From the NCBI GenBank assembly GCA_050124735.1, contig JASFEQ010000092.1:1-12460 (forward strand): 12,460 nucleotides of DNA, in the 5' to 3' direction. The notes under the pieces are model-generated. The model made no database searches. It was not told the DNA's origin and worked only from the letters and a program-made list of their open reading frames with translations. This DNA is from JASFEQ01 sp050124735. Its GTDB lineage: Bacteria; Desulfobacterota; DSM-4660; Desulfatiglandales; HGW-15. Both the position numbers and the translations under genes were made by a program. Positions 7,052-12,460 of this stretch are shown piece by piece; the stretch's first letter is position 1, and each line of letters begins with the position of its first letter.

Positions 7052-7774
7052 ATGACTGAACAGCTGAGTGTCAAAGTCTTTCGCTTCAATCCGGACAGTG
7101 ATGTTGCGCCTGAATTCCATGACTTCCAATTTCCAAGCTTTGAGAATATGTCCATCCTAGATGTGGTCATGCACATCCAAAACTATCTGGATAAGACCCT
7201 ATCTTTTCGGTTTTCTTGTCGGGTGGGGATGTGCGGTTCTTGCGCCATGTATATAAACGGAAGACCCCGTTTGGCCTGCAGAACGCAAGTGTCCAGTCTG
7301 AAGACCCAGAACATAACCCTCATGCCGCTGCCCAATTTTCCGATTATTCGCGATCTGGTGGTGGACATGGAGCCTTTTTTCGAAAAATGGAAAAAGATCA
7401 GGCCTTATTATGTCCCGAAGAAGGGGATGACTGAGCCGGCCATCGTGCCTCCGGGCGCAAAGGAGCGAGAGTTCATCGACGATATGCTGGACTGTATCAC
7501 TTGTGGCGCCTGCTATTCTGCTTGCTCAATGGTGGCCACAAACGAGGAGTTTTTGGGCCCGGCTGTTCTTAACCGGGCCTATACATTAATTGCAGATAGG
7601 CGAGATGCCATAAGAGTAGAGCGATTAAAGGTTGTGGACCGCTCATTTGGTGTTTGGCGTTGTCATACGCAGTTCAACTGTGCGGAAGTCTGTCCCAAAA
7701 ACATTGTACCCACGAAGTCGATTCAGAATCTGAAGAGACGCTGTGTGCTGAGCAAATTCGGCATCTTTAGGTAA
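7052..7774 (+). CDS. sdhB: Succinate dehydrogenase/fumarate reductase iron-sulfur subunit (SdhB)
   Basis: A 240-residue electron-transfer subunit that passes electrons between the flavin of SdhA and the quinone in the membrane. The plant-type ferredoxin domain holds the [2Fe-2S] ligands C56, C61, C64 and C76 (SCRVGMCGSC...LACR). The C-terminal domain holds DCITCGACYSAC (147-158) and WRCHTQFNCAEVCP (202-215). By the usual pattern C148, C151, C154 and C214 bind [4Fe-4S], and C158, C204 and C210 bind [3Fe-4S]. All eleven ligands are present. The start at 7052 is preferred over an in-frame TTG at 7028, because a GAGGGAG tract directly precedes the ATG and the family N-terminus begins here. The stop codon overlaps the first bases of the next repeat. 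Confidence 0.94.
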   Translation: MTEQLSVKVFRFNPDSDVAPEFHDFQFPSFENMSILDVVMHIQNYLDKTLSFRFSCRVGMCGSCAMYINGRPRLACRTQVSSLKTQNITLMPLPNFPIIRDLVVDMEPFFEKWKKIRPYYVPKKGMTEPAIVPPGAKEREFIDDMLDCITCGACYSACSMVATNEEFLGPAVLNRAYTLIADRRDAIRVERLKVVDRSFGVWRCHTQFNCAEVCPKNIVPTKSIQNLKRRCVLSKFGIFR

Positions 7775-8060
7775 TAATTCACCGCTGAGGCGCAGAGGGC
7801 GCGGAGAAAAGTTCCTCAGCCATTGAATCTCTTGGTCGTGCCCATAATCTTTGCTCAATTTCGTCAGTTTACCCCTTTCGTTTGAATTGAAGTGGGCCTC
7901 ATTTTAGGCTACGTTTCCCTGTTCCTGTTGCAGCTCAAGTTGAACTTTAAAATCAGAAGCAGGCTGATTCTTTTTGCTTTCCGCCCCCTGCCCGCCATCG
8001 CTCTCGCTTAGGCGAGGCAGGCGGGTCTCAGCGGCCTCTGCGTCTTTGCGGTGAATTATT
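7773..8060. repeat. Large inverted-repeat composite between sdhB and sdhA
   Basis: The 314-nt sdhB-sdhA gap is almost entirely this element. Its ends are a 13-bp perfect inverted repeat (AATAATTCACCGC at 7773-7785, GCGGTGAATTATT at 8048-8060), which continues as an imperfect arm of about 35 bp containing GCAGAGG/CCTCTGC. The left end includes the last two bases of the sdhB stop codon. Arms of this ACCGC-n-GCAGAG type belong to a dispersed intergenic repeat class seen in several bacterial groups. The interior (about 7810-7986) is unique in the window, with no recognisable gene, and is followed by the 39-bp module at 7987-8025. Confidence 0.8.
7987..8025 (+). repeat. 39-bp hairpin module, copy 1
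   Basis: A GC-rich segment starting CCTGCCCGCCATCGCTCTCG that can fold on itself: CCCGCC (7991-7996) pairs with GGCGGG (8020-8025), and CTCGC (8003-8007) with GCGAG (8012-8016). The reverse complement of 9850-9888 matches it at 37 of 39 positions. It lies just inside the right arm of the surrounding inverted repeat. Confidence 0.85.
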
Positions 8061-8088
8061 CAGAATCAATAGGAGGAGTGTGTAAAGC

Positions 8089-9807
8089 GTGGAAGTGATC
8101 AAGGCAGATGCGTTGATTTTGGGGAGCGGTGGAGCAGGACTATTTGCCGCTCTGCACCTTTACGAGAACAATCCCCATCTGAAAATTATTCTCGCCACCA
8201 AAGGTTTAATGGGCAAGAGCGGATGCAGCCGCATGGTTCAGGGCGGTTTCAATGCCGTATTGAATAAAAGCGACTCCTTGGACAAACACTTTTCGGACAC
8301 GTTGAAAGGAGGAGCCTTTATCAATGATCAGGAGTTGGCCTGGACTTTGGTCAATGATGCACCCAAAACAATTCATGAATTGGAAGTGAAGGTTGGTTGT
8401 TTTTTTGATCGTGCTGAAGATGGGAATATACACCAAAAGGCCTTTGCCGGTCAGTCCTTTGACCGCACCGTTCACGTGGCCGATTTGACTGGAATTCAAA
8501 TTATTGGCCGTCTCACAGATCAAATATATGCGAGAAACATTAAAGTTCTGGAAGAAACCCGAGGACTGGATCTGCTAACCACCGATGACGGAAACCGGGT
8601 TGTGGGAGCAGTGCTCGCCAATATCAGAACAGGCGAGATGTTCGTGCTGAATACCAAGGTGACGATCGTGGCAACGGGAGGCGCCGCATCCATGTACAAA
8701 ATCTCAGCCCCTTCCGTTGATAAGACGGGTGATGGAATGGGCATGTGTTTCAGGGCGGGCGCTGAGTTTGTTGACATGGAGATGGTTCAATACCACCCCA
8801 CCGGCTTGATTGCTGGGCAGTCCCGCTTGAGTGGAAGCCTTTTGGAAGAAGGCCTCCGAGGTGCCGGGGCCAGATTATATAATGGCTTGGGCGAACGCTA
8901 CATGGAAAGGTACGATTCTGAGCACTTGGAAAGGTCGACTCGAGACCGGGTCGCAAGAGCGGGTTACATGGAGATCATGGCAGGGCGGGGTACAGAAAAC
9001 GACGGACTCTACCTGGACGCGAGCCACTTGGGCGCTAAGTTTGTAGAGGAAAAATTCCCTGGCATGGTGGAGAGGGTCAAAGATATAGGCAAGGACTTGG
9101 CCAGGGAAAAGGTGGAGATCACTCCCACCGCCCACTACCAGATGGGTGGGGTGAAGATAGACATCCATTGCAGAAGCAATTTGAAAGGCCTGCTGGTGGC
9201 CGGCGAAGACGGGGGCGGGACCCATGGTGCCAACAGACTGGGTGGCAATGGAATATGTGATTCCACGGTCTTTGGTCGCAGGGCAGGGGATATGGCCGCA
9301 GAACTGGCCCTGCAAGAAAATCTACATCCGTTCAGGGACTCTCAAGCAGAGGAAATCAGGATGCGATGGTTAAGGCCCTTTCTACTCGAGTCAGGCCAGG
9401 ATATATATCCTATCCGTGATGAGATGAAAAATCTCATGTGGGAAAAAGTGGGTCTCGTGCGAACTGGCAAGCAAATGGAAGAGGCAATTGGTCGATTGGA
9501 TGAGCTCGCGCAAGATGTGGATCGTGCTCGGGTGGAAAACAGGCAGCTCGTCAGATACAACATGGAGTGGAACAACATCATAGATGTGACCAACTCGATC
9601 GCAGTCTGCACAATGGTGGCCTATTCCGCCTTGCATAGGGAGGAGAGCAGGGGGGCACACTACAGGGAGGACTTTAAAGAGACGGACAATGAGAACTGGC
9701 TAGTCAACATACATCTTGCGAGAAAAGGTGAACGCGACATGGAACTCACCACAAAGCCCGTTAATCTAACTCACCTCAAGATGCAAGATCTAGAAGATCT
9801 TAAATAG
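8089..9807 (+). CDS. sdhA: Succinate dehydrogenase/fumarate reductase flavoprotein subunit (SdhA)
   Basis: A 572-residue catalytic subunit that interconverts succinate and fumarate. The FAD-binding Rossmann motif is LILGSGGAGLFAA (9-21). Catalytic residues can be placed at His236 (QYHPTG), Arg286 (RSTRDRVARA, proton shuttle), His349 (TAHYQMGG) and Arg383 (GANRLGGN). The C-terminal helical domain includes NMEWNNIIDVTN (491-502) and HREESRGAHYREDF (516-529). Odd point: before the conserved QGG (51-53) the sequence is GCSRMVQGG, with Cys46 where covalent-FAD homologues have the linking His (SHTV.AQGG). FAD may therefore be held without the usual histidyl bond. The start is GTG at 8089 with AGGAGGAG 10 nt upstream; a GTG two codons later is a minor alternative. 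It is separated from sdhB by a repeat composite but surely belongs to the same complex. The physiological direction is not determined. Confidence 0.94.
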   Translation: MEVIKADALILGSGGAGLFAALHLYENNPHLKIILATKGLMGKSGCSRMVQGGFNAVLNKSDSLDKHFSDTLKGGAFINDQELAWTLVNDAPKTIHELEVKVGCFFDRAEDGNIHQKAFAGQSFDRTVHVADLTGIQIIGRLTDQIYARNIKVLEETRGLDLLTTDDGNRVVGAVLANIRTGEMFVLNTKVTIVATGGAASMYKISAPSVDKTGDGMGMCFRAGAEFVDMEMVQYHPTGLIAGQSRLSGSLLEEGLRGAGARLYNGLGERYMERYDSEHLERSTRDRVARAGYMEIMAGRGTENDGLYLDASHLGAKFVEEKFPGMVERVKDIGKDLAREKVEITPTAHYQMGGVKIDIHCRSNLKGLLVAGEDGGGTHGANRLGGNGICDSTVFGRRAGDMAAELALQENLHPFRDSQAEEIRMRWLRPFLLESGQDIYPIRDEMKNLMWEKVGLVRTGKQMEEAIGRLDELAQDVDRARVENRQLVRYNMEWNNIIDVTNSIAVCTMVAYSALHREESRGAHYREDFKETDNENWLVNIHLARKGERDMELTTKPVNLTHLKMQDLEDLK

Positions 9808-9849
9808 ATGATTTAACCGCAGACACACACAGACATTTAGTTCGGGCGA

Positions 9850-9888
9850 CCCGCCCGCCTCGCCTGAGCGAGAGCGATGGCGGGCAGG
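9850..9888 (-). repeat. 39-bp hairpin module, copy 2 (inverted relative to copy 1)
   Basis: The reverse complement of this segment differs from 7987-8025 at only two positions. It is GC-rich, can form its own internal stem, and is enclosed by the 14-bp perfect stem at 9836-9849/9890-9903. The opposite orientation of the two copies means they could pair with each other across sdhA, or recombine to invert the roughly 1.9 kb between them. Confidence 0.85.
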
Positions 9889-9978
9889 CTCGCCCGAACT
9901 AAAGATCTAAGTCGCTTCGCGGCCTAAACTGGATTTTCCAGGGATTTAAAAATATTATCGGGCGTTGGCTTGAAGATC

Positions 9979-10005
9979 GATAGTTCCGTCTACGGCGGAA
10001 CTATC
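9979..10005. repeat. Perfect 10-bp stem hairpin
   Basis: GATAGTTCCG (9979-9988) pairs perfectly with CGGAACTATC (9996-10005) around a 7-nt loop. It lies inside the right part of the sdhA-downstream composite, about 75 nt before the UxaA-like start codon. No T-run follows. Confidence 0.8.
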
Positions 10006-10081
10006 AGTCTGCGTCAGTCTGCGGTTCCAAATCTCAGTCCAAGATAATCGTCGTTTTAGGTTAGATCAGCGAGGTTAGCCC

Positions 10082-10993
10082 ATGACCGAATTCATTGGTT
10101 TTCCAAGGCCCGATGGGTCGGTGGGCATACGCAATCATGTCCTCCTCTTAGGGCTGGATCAAGCAAGCGTGAGCGTTTGTCACAAAGTTGCTGGATTGGT
10201 CAAGGAGAGCCTGCTTGTTCTCTCTAGGACAGGAGACAGGCCTTTTTTGTCAGACGTGGCGAGGCATCCGAACGCGGCCGGAAGTGTGGTGGTGGGGGAG
10301 GGCTTAAAGGGGCAGGATACGGACAGCCTTATTGCCGATCTGGAAAGATGGGGAAAACCACTCGGGATGATCGACATGGGCGCACTGGGTTTCATGGAGG
10401 CTATGAGCAAGGCGACCCAAGCGGCAATGGATATTGTCAAGGATGTGAGCACCCATCGGCGAGAGTTGGTGAGGTTTTCTAAACTGTTGCTAGTCCTGCT
10501 CCACGCGCCTGATGATTTGACTACAGGGGTGTTAGTGGGCCTCTTAAAACGGCTAAGAGAAGAAAATGGGCGCTGCCTATGGGTAGAAAAAGGGCCCAAA
10601 AACCGAGAGATAATGAATCCGGAGATCAAAACAAATCTGGCTGGAGAGGTGGGCATTGGAGAGGTTCCCGGGCCGGATCCTGGGATTTACACGTACAAGG
10701 GCCCTCTGGACCATGAGGGGATTTTGAAGACGGTCTTGCTATCTGGCGCCCAGATTATGGCATTCCCTTCCGGAGAATGGCGGTTTATGTCCAATGCCCT
10801 TATTCCCGGGCTCAGTTTCGCGCTTAAACGAGATCTGGGTGCAGACCAAATTTGTGACTTAGATTTGGGGCAAAAGGGGGACAGACAACTCAACGTTGAA
10901 GATAAAAGTCTCCTGTTGTTCAGTGAAATACTCGCGACCTCATCAGGCAAGCTGACGCGGGATGAGCTATTGTGTGATGTATTGATTGCATGA
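10082..10993 (+). CDS. Divergent UxaA-family (altronate/galactarate dehydratase, sulfolactate sulfo-lyase) protein lacking cysteine motifs
   Basis: A 303-residue protein, shorter than the usual 380 or more residues of the family's large chain. The N-terminus GFPRPDGSVGIRNHV (6-20), HPNAAGSVVVGEGLKG (62-77) and the C-terminal SGAQIMAFPSGEW (221-233) place it in the UxaA/SuyB/GarD dehydratase-lyase family. Motifs expected of active members are missing: no HGCGQ, the GCE block reads GLK (74-76), and the CGGSDxxSG block appears replaced around 137-149 (LVLLHAPDDLTTG). The only cysteines (C33, C165, C258, C298) are not at those sites. No SAF-domain partner (UxaA-N/SuyA) is visible next to it. GAGG lies 7 nt before the ATG. 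It may have lost dehydratase activity, changed chemistry, or serve a partner subunit. Its neighbours are two hydroxyacid dehydrogenases of different families. Family assignment is fairly sure; function is open. Confidence 0.7.
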   Translation: MTEFIGFPRPDGSVGIRNHVLLLGLDQASVSVCHKVAGLVKESLLVLSRTGDRPFLSDVARHPNAAGSVVVGEGLKGQDTDSLIADLERWGKPLGMIDMGALGFMEAMSKATQAAMDIVKDVSTHRRELVRFSKLLLVLLHAPDDLTTGVLVGLLKRLREENGRCLWVEKGPKNREIMNPEIKTNLAGEVGIGEVPGPDPGIYTYKGPLDHEGILKTVLLSGAQIMAFPSGEWRFMSNALIPGLSFALKRDLGADQICDLDLGQKGDRQLNVEDKSLLLFSEILATSSGKLTRDELLCDVLIA

Positions 10994-11025
10994 GGCCCAA
11001 GTCCGCCGCTGGCCGCACAAAAAGG

Positions 11026-11055
11026 TTGACACCCCCCACCCCGTTTTAATAGATT
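11026..11055 (+). promoter_or_regulatory. Possible promoter for the Ldh2-type dehydrogenase gene
   Basis: A perfect -35 box TTGACA (11026-11031) is followed after 18 nt by TAGATT (11050-11055), four of six positions of the -10 consensus. It lies in the 170-nt gap after the UxaA-like gene and would give a leader of about 100 nt. It suggests the dehydrogenase can be transcribed independently of the genes upstream. Confidence 0.4.
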
Positions 11056-11126
11056 AGCCCCTCCTGCAAGAATGTCCAAAGTCAATAACCAATATCCCAT
11101 TAAAAAAGGATACTTAAGGTAATTTT

Positions 11127-11138
11127 GTAACTTGTTAC
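11127..11138. promoter_or_regulatory. Short inverted repeat, possible operator
   Basis: GTAAC-TT-GTTAC is a 5-bp inverted repeat with a 2-nt centre, 25 nt before the Ldh2-type start codon and downstream of the predicted promoter. Position and symmetry suit a repressor site. No second copy was seen upstream of the GntR gene, so a link to that regulator is not supported. Confidence 0.25.
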
Positions 11139-11163
11139 TTGAATTCCAGAGCGGGGTGGTTGA

Positions 11164-12228
11164 ATGAAACGCTATGACCCACATGCTGTGAAAGAGGTCG
11201 TTACAGAGATAGCTAAGGCAGCTGGAGTGCCACACCAGGACGCGGAAACGTTGGCCGATTCTCTGGTTGATGCAGATATACATGGGCTGTCTACCCACGG
11301 GGTCTCCCGTGTGAACATTTACATTCGCAGGATTCAAAAGGGATTGATTGACCCGAAAGCGGAGATCTCCTTTGATAAGAGAGGCCGTTCCGTAATCGCC
11401 GTAGATGCGGGAAATGGCTTGGGACAGGTGCAGGCTTCTAAGGTCTTGGAACAGCTGATCTCCATGGCAAAAACGGGTGGGATCGCGGCAGCAACCATAC
11501 GAAATTCCCAGCATTTTGGCGCTCTCTCCTACTATTGCAACAGGGCCGCGCAGGAAAACATGATCTTGATAGCCATGACCACGGCGGAGCCGTCCATGTC
11601 TCCTGAAGGGGGATGCCAGGCCTACTTTGGAACAAACCCGATAGCCGCCTCTTTCCCCACCGGCAAGGCGTTCCATTTTGTCAGAATCGACCTATCCACG
11701 TCCCTTGTGGCTCGCGGCAACATCATCGCTGCCCAGAAGGAAGGCAAAGCCATTCCACTGGGGTGGGCCCTGGATGTGGAGGGCAATCCCACCAGCGACC
11801 CGGACGAGGCTCTCATGGGAACGGTCCTTACCATGGCCGGTCACAAGGGATACGCCCTTGCTCTGTTTGTGGAACTCTTTTCCAGCGTACTTTCGGGGGC
11901 GGCCATCGGGTCTTCCATTGGTTCCATGTACAAGGATATGGATAGAAAGCAGGATGTGGGACATTTCTTCTGTCTCATGGATATTGGTGCTTTCATGGAT
12001 GTATCGCATTTCAAGGGGCGCATGGATTCGATGATTGATGAGATCAAGGCCTGCAAAAAACGGCCAAAAGTGGAAGAAATCCTCATCCCGGGTGAGAGGA
12101 GATTTAGGACAGCCCTTGAAAATCAGAAGCTTGGAATTCCGATAGGACTCCAGACCTTTGAAGAGCTAGAAACATTGTGTGAGGAATACAGGATTCCATT
12201 CAAACTGCAAGAAAGAAGAATGGAGTGA
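11164..12228 (+). CDS. Malate/L-lactate/sulfolactate dehydrogenase family (Ldh2) oxidoreductase
   Basis: A 354-residue NAD(P)-dependent 2-hydroxyacid dehydrogenase of the Ldh2/MDH-2/ComC family, unrelated to classical malate dehydrogenase. Family blocks in order: DADIHGLSTHGVSRV (36-50, with His45 and the substrate-binding Arg49), RNSQHFGALSYY (113-124, catalytic His117), YFGTNPIAASFPTG (154-167), DLSTSLVARGNI (176-187), IPLGWALDVEGNPTSDP (197-213) and AGHKGYALALFVELFSSVLSG (225-245). Substrate is uncertain within the family: malate fits the fumarase/Sdh context, while sulfolactate, lactate or ureidoglycolate are used by relatives. The ribosome-binding site is weak (GGGGTGG before the ATG). 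The last codons and the stop lie inside an 8-bp-unit repeat that starts at 12221, so the C-terminal Met-Glu and stop are set by that repeat. Confidence 0.88.
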   Translation: MKRYDPHAVKEVVTEIAKAAGVPHQDAETLADSLVDADIHGLSTHGVSRVNIYIRRIQKGLIDPKAEISFDKRGRSVIAVDAGNGLGQVQASKVLEQLISMAKTGGIAAATIRNSQHFGALSYYCNRAAQENMILIAMTTAEPSMSPEGGCQAYFGTNPIAASFPTGKAFHFVRIDLSTSLVARGNIIAAQKEGKAIPLGWALDVEGNPTSDPDEALMGTVLTMAGHKGYALALFVELFSSVLSGAAIGSSIGSMYKDMDRKQDVGHFFCLMDIGAFMDVSHFKGRMDSMIDEIKACKKRPKVEEILIPGERRFRTALENQKLGIPIGLQTFEELETLCEEYRIPFKLQERRME

Positions 12229-12329
12229 TGGAGTGTTGGAGCGGTGGAGTATTGGAAAAGGTGGTAAGATTCATTTTCTTCTAAATCCAGTACTCCATTA
12301 CTCCAACACTCCCGTACTCCAATCTTCCA
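12221..12329. repeat. Inverted array of 8-bp units (TGGAGTNN) overlapping the Ldh2 stop codon
   Basis: From 12221 four 8-bp units run in tandem (TGGAGTGA, TGGAGTGT, TGGAGCGG, TGGAGTAT, then TGGA). From 12286 the complementary units run in reverse (TCCAGTAC, TCCATTAC, TCCAACAC, TCCCGTAC, TCCAATCT, then TCCA). The two arrays flank about 30 nt of AT-rich sequence and can form a long imperfect hairpin. The stop codon TGA (12226-12228) is inside the first unit. The right arm ends at the ribosome-binding site of the next gene. Confidence 0.85.
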
Positions 12330-12342
12330 GGGGAGCGACATC

Positions 12343-12460
12343 ATGAGGGACGTTTTGGTCACAGAAAATATTGTGGGTTCTGAGATGGAATCCTTAAAAG
12401 GTCGCTTTGATGTGGCTTTTGAGCCCGAGTTGTGGAGTACTCCAGAAAGATTGCAGGAGT
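12343..12460 (+). CDS. D-isomer-specific 2-hydroxyacid dehydrogenase, SerA/SlcC-like (partial, N-terminus only)
   Basis: The first 39 codons of a gene cut by the right edge, starting at ATG with GGGGAG 7 nt upstream. The sequence MRDVLVTENIVGSEMESL, then FDVAFEPELW and TPERLQE, is the usual opening of the substrate-binding domain in the D-3-phosphoglycerate dehydrogenase-like branch (VLVTE-I-G--M--L---F-V---P-LW--P--L). The NAD-binding domain and catalytic Arg/Glu/His are beyond the window, so activity and substrate cannot be judged. (S)-sulfolactate dehydrogenase SlcC is one member of this branch, which is relevant because an Ldh2 homologue lies directly upstream. Confidence 0.7.
   Translation, partial: MRDVLVTENIVGSEMESLKGRFDVAFEPELWSTPERLQE

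Larger units (their letters stand above)
9815..10026. repeat. Inverted-repeat composite between sdhA and the UxaA-like gene
   Basis: Outer arms are AACCGCAGAC (9815-9824) and GTCTGCGGTT (10017-10026), a 10-bp perfect pair that extends imperfectly to about 21 bp per side (both continue with CAGAC). Nested inside are a 14-bp perfect stem TTTAGTTCGGGCGA/TCGCCCGAACTAAA (9836-9849, 9890-9903) enclosing the 39-bp module, and a separate 27-bp hairpin at 9979-10005. The architecture parallels 7773-8060: ACCGC-type arms around the same module. It occupies most of the 274-nt gap. No T-tract marks any stem as a terminator. Confidence 0.8.

Noticed and set aside
7643..7858. Minus-strand open frame of 71 codons between sdhB and sdhA
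   Set aside because: Part of it is the translated left arm of the inverted repeat and the rest is antisense to sdhB; there is no supporting start signal.
5848..10026. Repeats considered as insertion sequences or MITEs of a resident transposon
   Set aside because: No transposase gene is in the window and no clear target-site duplications were found by eye, so they are reported only as palindromic repeats.
10687..11676. Minus-strand open frame of 329 codons spanning the UxaA-like and Ldh2 genes
   Set aside because: It is antisense to two genes with recognisable family motifs and crosses their intergenic promoter region; the product has no family character.
12221..12329. Tandem short units considered as a CRISPR array
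   Set aside because: The units are 8 bp, contiguous without spacers, and arranged as an inverted pair, which does not fit CRISPR repeat-spacer structure.

Overview
The window looks like chromosomal sequence from an anaerobic, probably sulfate-reducing or syntrophic bacterium of the Desulfobacterota (old Deltaproteobacteria). The basis is circumstantial: a split class I (Fe-S) fumarase, a four-subunit succinate dehydrogenase, a stand-alone 5S-type carboxyltransferase, a FadR-type regulator, and palindromic intergenic repeats of kinds common in that group. No rRNA or tRNA gene, CRISPR array, transposase or phage gene is visible, so the taxonomic reading is an inference.

Layout. The left third is on the minus strand. 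It holds the N-terminus of a family 5 ABC transporter substrate-binding protein (1-236, GTG start, running off the left edge), a strong terminator hairpin (338-368), a pyruvate/oxaloacetate carboxyltransferase (420-1916) with a plausible promoter, a gene-free stretch, and a GC-rich MFS transporter (2254-3483). From 3582 everything is on the plus strand: a GntR/FCD regulator followed closely by fumarase alpha and beta (3651-5837), then sdhC-sdhD-sdhB-sdhA (6065-9807), a divergent UxaA-family protein (10082-10993), an Ldh2-type 2-hydroxyacid dehydrogenase (11164-12228), and the start of a D-2-hydroxyacid (SerA-type) dehydrogenase (12343 to the right edge).

How the genes fit together. Succinate dehydrogenase and fumarase interconvert succinate, fumarate and malate. 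The Ldh2 protein could oxidise malate to oxaloacetate, and the carboxyltransferase links oxaloacetate with pyruvate. Together they cover the C4-dicarboxylate arm of a methylmalonyl-CoA or TCA-type route. The GntR protein is the obvious local regulator. The UxaA-like / Ldh2-like / SerA-like trio at the right end also resembles, by family membership, the SuyB / ComC / SlcC enzymes of sulfolactate metabolism, but the UxaA-like protein lacks the cysteine motifs expected of an active dehydratase or sulfo-lyase.

The most distinctive features are: (1) SdhA has Cys46 where covalently flavinylated homologues have the FAD-linking histidine; (2) the degenerate UxaA-family protein; (3) every long gap from fumB to the right edge, except the one before the Ldh2 gene, is filled by inverted or palindromic repeats. 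Two of these gaps lie inside the sdh gene set. A 39-bp module occurs twice in opposite orientations at 37/39 identity. An 8-bp-unit repeat supplies the stop codon of the Ldh2 gene. I do not see a clearly new multi-gene system; the UxaA/Ldh2/SerA trio is the best candidate for undescribed chemistry.
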